A stretch of DNA of 64,000 nucleotides, from positions 96,181,730 through 96,245,729 of the forward strand of contig CM048650.1 in assembly GCA_026413185.1 (NCBI GenBank). Direction: 5' to 3'. The notes beneath the pieces were generated by a model. The model ran no database searches. It worked only from the letters and a program-made list of their open reading frames with translations, and was not told the origin of the DNA. Shown one piece after another: positions 1 through 13,300 of the stretch. Source of the stretch: Pueraria montana var. lobata. Its lineage: Eukaryota; Streptophyta; Magnoliopsida; Fabales; Fabaceae. Each line of letters starts with the position of its first letter. Within the stretch, counting starts at the first letter, position 1. Position numbers and translations under genes: made by a program.

Positions 1-1798
1 TATATGATAGCTGGAAACAAAGTGTTTGCTGTCTGGTACGTTTTTTCTGAACATATGTTAGTATTTTTGTGATAACTTTGGCTGTGGTGAATGAAATTGA
101 ATTTCGTTTGTTGGAGATGAAAATAGACATCCAGGGCTACAGTTTTGGCAAAGAACTGCTCAAAAATATTGAAAATAGAAGGATTTATGGCCCTCGAAAG
201 TTGAAGGTCCGGTCAGAAATACGTGATTGAACATAGTATATTGTTTTGCAATTCTGTATTTCTACAAAAATCATATTCAAAAACGAGTTATATGGTTAGA
301 AAATAGACATTTCAAGCTTTCGAACGGTGTATGATATGCTTTCTAATTCATTATATTTCTATTTCAAAAGTTTCCTTGAAACTGACCCATCTGCAGTGAA
401 GAAAATCTGTTTTTGAGATTTTTGAAAATTTTGGCACACTTTCCAAAAGATGATTTAGAGATTATTATTTTATCTTTTAATTTCCTTTCAAAATATTTCT
501 AAATTTTTAAAGATGATATCTATAATTTCTAGTATTTCGAATGTTTTTATGAGATTTTAGAAAAAACTCCAAAGTGTTATAGACAGTTTTAATAGTTAAA
601 ATTTTTAAGGTTTTGATCAGTGTCCAGTTAACTTCGATATTTTCTTTAACTTTGAATCACAGTGGATACATGTTGTTGACCACAGTGAATGAGGGCTGTG
701 GATATATGTTGTTGACCACAGTGAATGGTGACTGTGGATATGTTGTTGTTGACCACAGTGGACGATGACTGTGGATATGTTGTTGTGTTGAATTGTGTGT
801 GCATACATGCATAAGTCCACAGTGGATCGTGACTGTGGATACGAGTTGACACGTAAGTTGAGAATGCTAATTAAGAAGGTTCTCAACCTAGTGTCGGAAA
901 GATTGGTGGGGTTGTGTACATGGACCCGGGGGATGGGATGGACGGGCGATTCCATATTGAGACCAAGATTTCTGCAGATCTTGTGTTATGGTGAGCCACT
1001 ATCCACGTACACCTATCCTGACAAAGCCACTAATTATTTCCAAGATCAGTATCGGCGTTTCCCCCAATGGTCAAATTGGACTATGTTAAGGGATTTGACT
1101 GTGCTGGTCGCTCGACCAGTGAAAATCTCCATGGAGTCGTGTCTACATATAGTGCATAACTAGGACATATTATTTGAGGATATATTGGTGATTAACCTAT
1201 TGAAATGGATTTTTCTGTATATTGTTATTATTTACCTTTGTGAATATGTTAGTATAAATCTAATATTTTATTGGAAATGTATGTTCTGTAAGCTTATCCT
1301 TGCGCTGTTTGTTTGTATGTGTTTGACTGTGATGATCGCGATTCTTCGCGGGAGCAGACGGCGAACTACCGGCAGATCAGGCTATACGCGGTTGAAGTCA
1401 CATGAGACCTACGTCATCTATTCCTTATCTTTTCTTATATCATCCTAGTTTCTAGCTAAGGGTAATATGTAGTTGTGGCCAGCTAGTAGGAAATAGGCAC
1501 CTTTGTACTGGTATATACGTATTCCGAACCTTTTGAGATATATCAGACTTTTGGTCTGCGGTTTGTATATGACCATATGGCTTGGTATTTGTACTTCTGA
1601 TATATGTATTTATGTATAGATAATTTTCAGATATAGTTATGTATATTTCTTAATGATGAATGTTATGAATGATTAGTGATCTTGTACGAAAAAAAAATTT
1701 ACACGTATTTTTCTAAATAACTTATAATAAGTTTTTAATTAAATCTTTTCGCAATATAGTAGTTAAGTTGTCTTGTGACGATAGCGGATCGTTACAAT
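1..1798. other. Probable old LTR-retrotransposon remnant
   Basis: No intact gene is visible. The stretch 860-1160 is less AT-rich than its surroundings, and the segment around 1330-1440 plus the end near 1770-1798 (GATAGCGGATCGTTACA) resemble the LTR or untranslated parts of plant Ty3/gypsy elements. Short open frames here have no recognisable domain. I could not find a matching second LTR, so this is a low-confidence call from sequence style only. Confidence 0.3.
655..850. repeat. Tandem repeat, ~46 bp unit, about four copies
   Basis: A unit containing GTTGTTGACCACAGTG and GACTGTGGATATG recurs about four times, each copy slightly changed. Reading frames across it give repetitive peptides, which explains the open frames on both strands. 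It lies within the probable retrotransposon remnant. Confidence 0.7.
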
Positions 1799-3046
1799 GA
1801 GGAGGAATTATTTTAAAGTTACTCTTAGAGTAACTTGATTCCTCCAATAAGACCAAATATTTCACTTATTTATTTTTTATATAAAGGGCTGGAGATTGTA
1901 TTCCATAAGTATAGTGGGGGTGGGTGGGATTGTTGGGGAATTTGCATTTATCAAGTTTAAATTTGGTGACTAGACAATTTGACCATCTAATTACCACTAA
2001 ATGCTTGATAATATTTATTTATATAAGATTGTTTTTTATACCATATTATAGGTTCAAAGTATTCATCGATTTTATTGAAGACTAATCTACTGAGAAATCT
2101 AGTTGAACACTTATAATGTGGTCTTCTCTCTCAACCATATTTTTTATTCACAAATTAGTCTTAATACGTGGTAAATATAAAAAATTACACTCACATTTAA
2201 TATTATATTATCATATAATTTCATCTCAAGTAAAGTAATAAAGTGTACATCTTTTTTAAAAAAATAAAATTGAAAACAAAAGACTACCCATACTTTCATA
2301 GAGGATAATTTAGAATTTAATATAAGCAAATGCTAATCAGTGTCCTTAGGACATTGGTTAAAAAAGTAAAAGAAGACAATTTTTTATTGGAAAGCGTAAA
2401 AATGTACTCTTCTATAATTTTTAAATGTGCTCCCATGTGATTTCTAATAAAAACTTTTCTCTTTTAATTCCTTAATCAACGTCATTAGGGCACTTGTTAG
2501 CAAAATCCTTCAATATAAAAGAACATTAGAAATATATTACCGAAATTTAAAATATACCTTTTGCTTTCATTCTTGAAACTTACGTATGACACTATGACAA
2601 CTAGTGAGATTTTTTTTTTGACAAAAACAACTAATGGGATTCAAGAACCAAATTTAGTTATTTGAAAAATACTATAATAAATAGAAAAGAAAAAAAATAA
2701 TAGGTGATGCATATTATTATTAAAATAGTATTTATTAATTTCATAATTTTTATAATTTTTTTAAAAATGAAAATATAACGTATGTGTTTTTGTATTTTAA
2801 TTTATTTATACTACAAATAAAATGGTTTTCAGAAATTAACTTGGCTTTTATTTAAAATTTATCTGATTTATTCGTATCCTATAAAAATATCCATGCAATC
2901 AATTTCATTGTTAGTTTTATTTAAAATTTAAATAGAAAGTAAAAATATAAATGAATGTTAAACAAAATGGTGTATACAAAATATTAAAATATAATAAACT
3001 TTCTTATTAAAAGCTTTTGGGAGTTGCTGAATAAGATGATTAACTA
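1799..3046. other. AT-rich spacer, no gene seen
   Basis: Low-complexity AT-rich DNA with many stop codons in all frames. I see no splice-bounded coding segment, RNA gene or bounded repeat. Confidence 0.6.
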
Positions 3047-3055
3047 CTTCAACAA

Positions 3056-3789
3056 GACGCTGGCTAAAATGGGATATATGAGAATATCTCCCACTGTGGG
3101 AAACTAATGTGTACCGTTGGATTTTGAGATTAATGTGGGACTACCGTACAACCGTCCACACTGGATTTTTTTTATTTTTTTTTAAAAAAAGGGAATTTTT
3201 TTTTCTGTTTAATTTTTTTTTATTTTTAAAAATTACTATTTTTCTCCATTGTTGTTTATTGATGTGGGATTACCATACAACTGTTTACACTAGATTTTTT
3301 TTTTAAAAAGGGATCCTTCTTCTTCTGTATTAAGTTTCTAGTGACTTTTAACCGCTGCAAATTTTTTGGTGGTCATAAATGTTTATTTTTGTAACATTTT
3401 TTGTGATTTCAGAAAATCTAGTGTTCGAGATTTTGATTTTTGATTTTATTTTTTAACATTTCTGACAGTTTTAGTTTGCCAAAAAATTTGCGGTAGTTAA
3501 AAACCACTAGAAACTTTAAACAGAAGAAGAAAGATCCCTTTTTAAAAAAAAAAAATCTAGTGTAAACAGTTGTATGGTAATCCCACATCAATAAACAACA
3601 ATGGAGAAAAATAGTAATTTTTAAAAATAAAAAAAAATTAAACAGAAAAAAAATTCCCTTTTTTTAAAAAAAAAAAAAATCCAGTGTGGACGGTTGTACG
3701 ATAGTCCCACATTAATCTCAAAATCCAACGGTGCACATTAATTTTTCACGGTGGAAGACATTCTCATGTATCCCATTTTAGCCAGCATC
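3056..3789. mobile_element. Long foldback element (MULE-type MITE), 734 bp
   Basis: The two halves are inverted copies of each other. The left end GCTGGCTAAAATGGGATA returns at the right end as its reverse complement, and inner blocks such as TGTGGGACTACCGTACAAC and TTCTAGTGACTTTTAACC also return inverted, so the arms extend to a loop near 3400-3470. Both sides carry the same 9-bp direct repeat CTTCAACAA (3047-3055 and 3790-3798), the target-site duplication length of Mutator-like elements. No transposase is encoded. The T-runs and A-runs of the arms create the Phe/Lys-rich open frames seen here. Confidence 0.85.
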
Positions 3790-3798
3790 CTTCAACAA

Positions 3799-5600
3799 AA
3801 GGATGATTGGTGCACTAAGTTTTTGAGATATATCCGAAAGTCTTTGCATTGACCTGGAAAGGGAAAAAAAAGTGTTGTCCCATCAACAGGTAAAAGTTAC
3901 TTTCTAACACTTAAGGAAATTTTGACACTTGTTCACTCAAAAAGTCTCAAATATTATATAAGATGAAGATGATATAAATATATAAATAATTAAAGTTTTT
4001 TGAGAGTATAAATAATTTCTTTTCAAAAATAATGTGTGCTCACCAAAATTTCCTTGAAAATATTGATTAAAATAAATGAAAAATTAAAGCGTTTTCTAAT
4101 TATAATCTTGATAAACTATTTCATAACTTTATACAGAATTTAAATTAGATTTAGGGAATTTTATGGAATTAAATTAGATATTTACTAAATAATTTTATTT
4201 TACTTTAATGTTTTAAGAGACATGTCAATTTTAATATTTATAAATTAAAAATATTTAAAAATGCTCATTTAAAGGTATTTAGTGGTAATGTCATGTATTT
4301 AGACATATGATATAAGTAATTATAGAGAAATAAGGTGTGACATAATAAATTTAAATATATATCATGGTATTCATAAGTAATAAGTAATGATAATAATTAT
4401 TTAAAAAATGATTTTTTTATGAATAATAAAATTAAAATATTTAAAAATTTATAATTAAATTTTTAACAAAATTTATAATTAAATTTAACTATATTTTAAA
4501 ATATTAAAAAATAATTTATCTAATATATATACTCCCATTTCCTTAAAAAAGAAAAAAAAAAACTTAAATTTAATTCATTGCCACTATCATTTGAAGAGAA
4601 ATTATACTTTGGATCCACCAACCAACTAACTATCTACTTACAGTGAGTTCACTAATAGCCCACCAAAAAAAAAAGTGAGTTCACTAAATATTATCGCTTA
4701 TTTTTCACTAATTATCCTATTCTTCTAATAGTATTTTTTGCTATCCCTATTCGAAAGGCAAAATTATACCCGAACACTGCACCGAATTTATTTTTAAGCG
4801 CTCAATATATCTATATTATGCCAGAACACTATACCATAGAAGAGTTTAATTGTATTTATCTAAGGAATGGCAATTAATGTTTAAAACAAATGATTATTTT
4901 AATGAAATAATAAAAGTAGAATGGTTACAATTATAAATAGTATGTTTTAAAAAATAGTTAGAATTCTAACTTTTTTGAAAAGTAACTCAATTTAACTTCT
5001 TAAAATATTTAAAACTTTAATATGATTTTGATTAAAATAAAATTTTTTTTTAAAAAAAACCTTAAAAATAATTAGTTTAATCATATTTATTCGTCAATCT
5101 AAAATAAAAAATAATCATGGCTCCTAATTAATATACACAACAGGAAGCACTAAGAGCTTAACCTTTTAGCTCTTCGCTCAATTTCAGATGTTCCTTGATT
5201 GTAGAAGCAGCCAAAGAAAGTCTTTAAAATCTAATAATATATAGTCCCTGAAACAAAATCAATAAAGAATTCCAATTATATAATTAATGTAATTACATTG
5301 AGAAAGATATTATCATGAATTATTTTCTAATAAAGAATTAATTCTTTGTGCTGGGAGAAATATTCGTCATTACAGGGAGAAATATATATCATGAGAAAGA
5401 TATTCGTCATTACAGAGAGAAATATTTCAGTTAGATATTGTGAGGAACAATAGATAAACAATGATGGGGTTGTTTCTAACTCATCGAGATTGGAGTTCTG
5501 CTCCCCTCTTCAAGTAATCCCTTTATAGAAACTTTAAGTATTAAATTTGTAAGCACTTGCATCAATACACTTGTTGAACTAACATATACAAAGCTAAAAA
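3799..5600. other. AT-rich spacer with a possible decayed LTR
   Basis: No gene is visible. Between about 5270 and 5560 a short motif (ATATTCGTCATTACAG) occurs twice and the text resembles a decayed copia LTR, but I found no defined ends. Confidence 0.4.
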
Positions 5601-5606
5601 CTCAAC

Positions 5607-5613
5607 TATAAAG
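5607..5613 (+). promoter_or_regulatory. TATA box of candidate microprotein gene
   Basis: TATAAAG lies 77 bp before the ATG at 5690. A start about 30 bp downstream would give a leader of roughly 50 nt. Confidence 0.35.
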
Positions 5614-5689
5614 ATACATAATTGTGCCTGTGATTTTCGAGAAGCAAATCGATGAAGCTTGAAGGGTAGGAAAAGGAAGAATTTAAGAA

Positions 5690-6062
5690 ATGGGTGAGGA
5701 AGAAATAGATGATTCTCCCTTGATTCAAGGGTTTTCTAACCGCAACGTGCCATTTAGGAGAACTGGTAAGTGGTAACTGCTGCTAGCCTGCTATTACTCT
5801 ATATTTTTCACATTTCTCCATTATTAATTTATATTAAAAAATATACAAAAAGACAACTTTTTTAAATCTGATTTTAATGTTCACGACCCCATTGACATTA
5901 GTCTTCAAACAATCATTGCGTCTCAGAATACCTAAGCACTTGAGCAGTGTTCACTTTCTCAAAAAAAATCTTCAAACAATCATTTATAATATATAAAACT
6001 CTGCAGTTAAAACAGCAGCAGAAGTTGCACGATTGAGTGCTCAAAGAACATCCTATGATTAA
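5690..6062 (+). CDS. Candidate two-exon microprotein (43 aa), unknown function
   Basis: Exon 1 runs 5690-5765 and ends at a good donor (ACTG|GTAAG). Exon 2 runs 6007-6062 after the acceptor CTCTGCAG. Joining them keeps one frame (the split codon becomes Val) and gives 43 residues, starting MGEEEIDDSPLIQ and ending RLSAQRTSYD, then TAA. An in-frame TAA two codons before the ATG fixes the start. The peptide is acidic at the N-terminus and basic in the middle (FRRTVK), with no membrane segment or signal peptide. A TATA box lies upstream. I do not recognise a family. It could instead be the surviving 5' end of a truncated gene. Transcript evidence would decide. Confidence 0.35.
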
Positions 6063-6165
6063 TTATACATCTTGCCCATAATTTCTGTAGTAATTCTGAA
6101 CTTCCTATGATTAATTATACATCTTGCCCATTAATTCTGTAGCAATTTTGAAAATCATCAACATT
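6047..6165. repeat. Tandem duplication (~59 bp x2) at the 3' end of the candidate gene
   Basis: TCCTATGATTAATTATACAT followed by CTTGCCCAT and CTGTAG occurs twice in a row. The first copy contains the stop codon of the candidate microprotein, so the second copy sits in its would-be 3' UTR. Confidence 0.75.
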
Positions 6166-7230
6166 CAAACAACAACAAACAGAACCCATTTAGGGGAAAA
6201 AAAAAACAGTACATCATCCAACCTTTCAGAACGATTGGAACTAACAATTGTTATAGTATTCTTAACACTCTTTGATAAGCATAATTTTAAAAAGACTGTA
6301 TTGGGTATCGAGGGGTAAGCGAAGGATACCTCAAAATTTTCAATCTTGCTACTTAGGGGCTGAACAGTACATGATCCAACCTGAAGAAGAAGAAGAAGAA
6401 AAGCGAGAAATCAGAGAGAAGATAAAACCACACGAAGAAGAAGAAAGAAATGAAGGTCCGTCTGAAAAAAAAATGTGAAAGGGACAAATGAGAGAGAAGA
6501 TCCTTGAGATGGTGAAAAGGAGAAAGAAGGTTTGTGGGAAAAGGAATGTTTAACGTTTTCAATAAAAACAAAAGAATGACTGTACTGTCTGTCTCAGTGA
6601 ATAAATCATCTATTTTACCCTTGAAACAAAAGTGAAGAGAAAAGTAACGAATGAGAAGCTGACAAGTGTTATAAAAGAAAACCTGAAAGCAATGAATAAG
6701 GAAGTGACAGGTGGTCTTAAAAAACTTAAAATATTCTATTGATAGATAAATATAGATAGATAGATAGATATAATTACTCTCTTCGATCTTTTATAAAAGA
6801 AACAAATAATTAAATTGTGAAGACTAATAAAAATAGTTAAGTTAGTTAGTTATAATTAATAATATTATAAATTTTAATTTTATTCTAAAAGTATCTCTTA
6901 AATTGATTGATTTAAATAGTTGTTATATTAATGATATTGTATCTCTATCAATAAGTGTAATTTGTATTGTTAATAGATCAATAAATGTATAAAAAATGAA
7001 TAGATGTCTCATTAATAAATTTTACAAAATAAAAAACAAAACAAAAAATTAACAATTAATACATTTTAAAATAGATTTATATTTTTTTATAATTAAAAAA
7101 AAAAGAACATTACTTTATTTTTTTTATAAAAAAGAAATGAGGGAGTATAATTTATTTTAGTTACCTTCATTAATCCTTGATAGGCGAGCTATTTTTATTT
7201 TAATTTTTTTAATACGATTACCACCAGTAG
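6166..7230. other. Spacer with GAA-rich and GATA-rich runs
   Basis: No gene is recognised. A purine-rich run (GAAGAAGAAG) spans about 6378-6450 and makes Glu/Lys and Phe/Leu open frames on the two strands. A (GATA)n microsatellite lies at 6741-6772. Confidence 0.5.
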
Positions 7231-7235
7231 GATGG

Positions 7236-7243
7236 TATATAAG
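7236..7243 (+). promoter_or_regulatory. TATA box of CSN7 gene
   Basis: TATATAAG sits 127 bp before the ATG at 7363. It fits transcription starting near 7270 and a leader of about 95 nt. Confidence 0.6.
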
Positions 7244-7362
7244 GAGAACTAGTAGAGTAGAGGCAAGGAAGAGACAGCAGTGAATTCCTTCCACCATTAC
7301 TGTGAAATTGAATTTCAAAGTGGAACTGAAAGGCTAAATTGAATAATCGATTTGGTTAGAAG

Positions 7363-10300
7363 ATGGAGATGGAGATGGAGCAGAAGCAATCGGAGGTGAT
7401 GGAGCAGTTCGTGAAGCAAGCCTCTGCTTCCCCCAACGCTAACGCACTCACTTCCGTCATTGTTGAAGCCACTTCTCACCCCAACCTCTTCGCTTTCTCA
7501 GACATTCTCGTCCTCCCTAACCTTCTACAGGTTCCTCTCTCCTCACTTCTTTCTCCGCATGCTCGTCCTAGTCATCATCATTGTTATCATCATCCTTATT
7601 ACTATTATTGTTAATTATTATTAATTTGTAGGTTTTCTTTGTTTGCGTCTAAGAGTGATGATAGTTGATTTGCCAAGGGAAGTGGAAAAGCAAAACTGAT
7701 TTCATAATTTCTGGTTTTTTTTTTATTATTATTTATTGATTTATGGCCTTTGCGTTCACTGTGATTATGTTATATTATGGATGCTGTAAAATTCATCATG
7801 TTTTTATGGCCAGCATTTTAAATAATTTTAAATTTTAAATAATAATAATAATTAATTATTATTATTATAAATGCAGTATTTAGTTTAGGCGAATTCTGTT
7901 GCCATTTTTTTTTTGAGGTAATATGAAAATTTATGTGTGACATGAGAACACTGTTTTTGCCAATTCAGTTTTGTGAATTAGTTCCTGAATTGATCATGTA
8001 TTCATGTTTTATGGCGAGCATTTTAATTATTATTAATTTATTATTATTATTTTTATTATGAATTGATCATGTATTCACCATTTTTTTTTGGAGGTAATAT
8101 GAAAAATTGTGAGTGACATGAGAACGCTGTTTTTGCCAATTCAATTTTTGTGAATTAGTTCCTATATGTCTGATGTAACTTTTTGACTCGTGATTTCTCG
8201 CAGCTTGAAGCAACTGAGAATTCTGTTTATCTTGATATGCTTCGGTTGTTTGCACATGGAACATGGACTGATTACAAGAGTAAGCCTATGGATTCACCTT
8301 TATTTTTTATTTTTTTCCTCCGTGCATTTATGTCCAATAGTTGTTTTCCTGCCTTCATTGATTGTTGTTGATGTATTGGATCAGTATTGTAGCAACCATT
8401 TGTTACTATGTGATGACATATTCATGATGAATAATGACTTTTGAATTTATTATTCTTAAAGCGACTGCATGTTAGCGACTGCATGTTAGCGACATGAGAT
8501 GGAAAGTTGTAAGTTTTAATTTCTGTAAGGATGGTTGTATGAAGGAGGGTGATTGAAAAATGAGGTGAACCAATAGGGTGGCCATTTTATTGTTTTGGCT
8601 TTTTAGTTGTTGTTATTTCTTTGTTTTTAGTGACTATTGTTTTTAGATTATTACTATTTGATTGTTTTAGAATTCCTATGTGTCTTTTCTTTATATAATG
8701 TATTTATGCTTGAATTTTTGCTACTTTCGTTGAGTTTATATTTATTATTCTTGATATTAATTGGTTTTTTATTTTTCCAATAAAAAATCTGCAGGACATT
8801 TTAGTTTATAGTATATATTACAGTTTTTTAGCATCACCACCATGTTTCTGCACTTGGCTGCAGCACCATCCACCATCAAATATGGTGGATTTTTGGCTCG
8901 TTGCCTTGAACTGCTATTCACTATTGACATCACTAGTTTCTTAATGCTTCTCGTAGCTATTGTAATATTATGGGTTTATATGTACGTGTGAATTTAAATA
9001 ATATAAGGTATGCATGCTGGAATAGAAATATATTTTTCATTTTGTGATTTCTCAGTCATAGCCCACTATTATTGTGTCTTGCTTGGTGTGTCCTGTAATA
9101 CAAGAAGCCTTTATACACCTCACATTATTTTCTACTTTGCAGTTTGCAAACAATATCATTAGGAAAATTTGTACATTTATCCTCATTTAATTATTTTGTT
9201 ATTTTGTTTTTGTATCTTTGTTTCTTTACTAATTTATACACAAATAAAAATAAAATAACAGTGTTTGTTAAAAAGTTTGAGTTGCTTGTAGGTAATGCTG
9301 ATCGTCTTCCACAATTGATACCTGATCAGATCCTCAAGCTTAAGCAACTCACTGTTCTTACACTGGCTGAGAAATACAAGGTATTAGACCCGCTGTTATT
9401 GGCTATCTTGTGTTACTATTTTGCTTGACATAGTTACTGGGGGTGATCACTGAACCATTATAATGTGAGAGCGACTAGTATGTGACTTACTCCAGTCCAG
9501 AGATGACTTGCGTGTCTTATTGGATATTGGTGTAAGTTAGGTTATAAATGGAAGTTGACACACACACACACACATATTATTTTAGTTTGGGTGAAAAATG
9601 AATTCTTTCTGCTGTGTCTTGTGATTCTCCAACCCCCACCCCTTTGCGGTAGTGCAAGGTCTTGAATTGAGGTGCTTATACCCTGATGGTAATCATGGCT
9701 GTTTAGGTTCCATATCATTGTGGGACTTGATAATGCCATCATACTTTAATTTCTGTGTTGTATTTGTTACTTACTGGCAGAGCCTTTTTATCTTCATTTC
9801 GTCATTCATTTTGATATATTGCATTTGCTAGATTGTTGACCAATGTGCATACAATTACAAATATAATGTCAAAAATTAATGAAGTGCGTGTTTATTTTTC
9901 TTTAGGTACTACCCTATGACCAACTGATGCAGGAGTTTGATTTGACAGATGTTCGTGAACTTGAAGATTTTCTAATTAATGAATGCATGTACTCGGTAGG
10001 GATCATTCTCTTCAAGAGAATATATTTCTGCTCAAACTCAAATGTGGCAAAATTAATGGAATGTGCATTTACACAATCATTATTATGATTATTTGTTCAT
10101 TGCTATTGTAATAAAATATTTCATTAGAAGAGAGAGAGGAGTATGGGGGTATAATAATATCAAATCTTTCTAATGGAAACAGGAGAGAGAATATAATACA
10201 TCTATTCTGCTGCTATTCAATTCTTGTGCAAGAAAACATCAGTTACAAGATCTTTGCATATAAAGCGAATAATTTGTGTTGATACTAATTGGTATTACAA

Positions 10301-13300
10301 TCCAAACAACAGCTACTCTGAGGGATCTGGGAACATTGTTATGTGATTGATCTGTTTTATACTGTTAATGCCTGTAGATATTGCATGAAATGGTCTTCTT
10401 TTTTTTTTTTATAATTTTCGTTTAGTCCTCTGCTAATTCATTAATTTCATTTGCTATAATGATAAAATGCATTATAAATAAGAAATAAATTTTAAAATAA
10501 ATATATTTATCATTACTTTATGCTACTTTTTTGTTTTAATTTTTATTTTATTTTTTATTTGCTGGCTTTGTGCTATTTTCTTTTATAACATTTTTTAATA
10601 GTAATTATGCAGTAGATGTTAGATAGTCAAATTAATAAATTGGTTTTCTAAGTTTTCTTGCTTTAATCAGGGAATAGTAAGAGGAAAGCTGGATCATCTG
10701 CGGCAATGCTTTGAGGTCCTAGCCCATCATCATCTGTTATTTTTTAAAAATTGCGCTTTTGATCCCTTTCAACCTTTTAATTTAACGAGCCCTCTATTAG
10801 GAATTTAGTTGATCTTTGAGGGTCATTTCAGGTCCAGTTTGCAGCATGTAGGGACTTGAGGCCTGCTCAACTAGGGAGTATGATACAAACACTCTCTAAC
10901 TGGTAATGCATTTTTTTTCAAGTAGGAGCTTGAATAACTTGTAGTCATATGTCTGATTATTAGTAAATCAACTACCTGTATGTGGAAAAAAGTATTTGAG
11001 TTGCCTCGTCTGATGGTAAACATGGCTAGTGAGACTGGATAGTGGTAATATCAGTGTAAAATTGTAATTTCTCTGCCTCATTACTTCAGAGCTTTGAATT
11101 TTTGGACTATGGCCTATTTCGAAAATAGGCTGTATTTAGTTTGCTCAGCATCCAAGCTCTATTGAAGTTGGTTTGAACTTCCAATTATCAACTTGTCTCA
11201 AATTTTGTATTTTATAGAAAGCTTTTGATTCTTAGGTTTTTGCTTTCGGTTTCTGTTTGTCTTGTTTGTGGTTCAGAACTTTTCAAAATGGTATTTATCT
11301 ATATACTGCTATTTTTTAGGATGTGATGGAGTTTCTCTCCAAAATACTATTGAAATTTAATTCATGACTGAGAAACATAGGTTGTCTACGTCAGAAAATC
11401 TGCTTGTTTCAATTGAAGAGAAAATAAAATGGGCTGATACTGCGACTGAAATTGAGAAGAAGCACAGGAAGGATGTGGAAGAGAAGGTACAAAAAGTAAA
11501 GTCCCTTATCAAGGTCGGTTGAATTTATTTTCTTCCTTCTATTATTGAAAGTGTGATACCCACATATCCTTCTATTATTTTACGCCCCATTTTTATTCTG
11601 GTGATTGCCTAGAAGCTACACATGTGAAATCATGATACATCCTTTTTTCATTGTTGCTGATTGTCAGTACCTATTTGGGGCATTCATGGGTGGGATTCTG
11701 ACAGAAACTGGATAGTTACAAACTCTTTCTTCCCCCATTTATTCCTACCCTCTTTATTACAACTATTTGCCCACTAAACAGTTACAACTATTAATAAATC
11801 CTTATGACTCTAATATTCTATTACCACTCTTCCTCCTCCTGCTATAAACCTTCTTAAGGGGTGATTTACTAACAGATTCTTAATTTCGTATCTTTGAATC
11901 GAACCAGTCAGTATTTGTTAAATATTACAAAATAATTGAACAGAATCTTATCTAAGGAGAAAAAACTCAATTTCTTCATTCTTTGATAAAAAAAACAGAA
12001 AGAAGAAAAACATTAATTTTGTATATTGGATTTGATAAAACAATTTGGAAATTTCTCACTTTGGACAGGACTCTATGTAAAGAATAAGTTTGGAACCGAA
12101 ATTGAACGCCCCAATTTTTGAGAAAAACTATACCAATCTGCCGATTTAATTTAGTTTGATTGGGTTGGTCAGTTCCTTGAATCCCTCTACTATATGCAGT
12201 TAGTTATATGGGATGGGGAAGTTTGACTACTTGAAGATATTTATGAGGAAAAAACTTGCACTATTTACGAAGGAGGGAAATAAAATTATGCTATAAAAGT
12301 ATAGCACTCTAAGATGATAACTATCTGCATAAATGTCATCTTTTGTCTCTATATTGACTTTAAATTTTGAGGGCAATTGTGTTGGACAAGCAGTTCCCGT
12401 TATTCTTGTAATGGAAATAACATTCAGTTAAATTTTTAGCCATATATAGTTGCTGTATGCAGCCTTCAACATCAAGGCTATCCTATGTAAGGATTTGGAG
12501 TTTTATCAGATAATATAAACCTTATCTAGACACACTGATAATTGCCTGTCATTCTTTATTGTTGGGATATATTGGTAGACATGTCTTACTTCATCGCAGA
12601 AGTTACACACTGTGAACAGGCGGATGAGGACATTTGCTCTGAATCTCTAAGAGTGATGGATTATGAAGATCGTGGCCGACTGAAGAGGTATTTTGAGACA
12701 ACTTTGTATATACCAGAGTCAAGTTTTAATTAATGTGTAAAATATATTTTAGGTCCCTTAATTTTCAGTCAAAATTAATCTTAGTCCCAGTATTTTAAAA
12801 ACAAAGATTCTGGTCGTCGTATTTTTATAATTGGTGAATTTCGTTTTGTCCCTATTTGATGAACTTAAGATACTAGAATGAGAGACGAAGTTCACCAATT
12901 ATAAAAAATACAAGGATCAAAATCATTATTTTTAAAGTATATGAACTAAGATGAGGGCGAGCCCTGGTGCAACTGTGATGAGTTGGTTATGGACTCGAAT
13001 CCAAAACCACTCTCTTTGCATATATAAGGAGAAGGCCTTAGTTTGTATAAGAACTAAGATCAATTTTGACCAAAAATTGTAAGACCTAAAAATACATTTT
13101 ACCCTTGATTAAATGTCTTAATAAAAATTGATTTTCTATGATCAAACTAGTCATGAAATCACCTGACTGTAATACTAAAAATATCTTTACTTCTTGACTG
13201 GCCTATCATCTTAAATGTGTGAATGAAACTGGTTTTCTTGAATATTGCTGTGTATAAATATTTAGCGACTTAAATCTCCACATACAATACAAGAAGTGAC

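Noticed and set aside
3109..3306. 65-codon Phe-rich frame
   Set aside because: It translates T-runs in the left arm of the foldback element; no domain, and its mirror occurs in the right arm.
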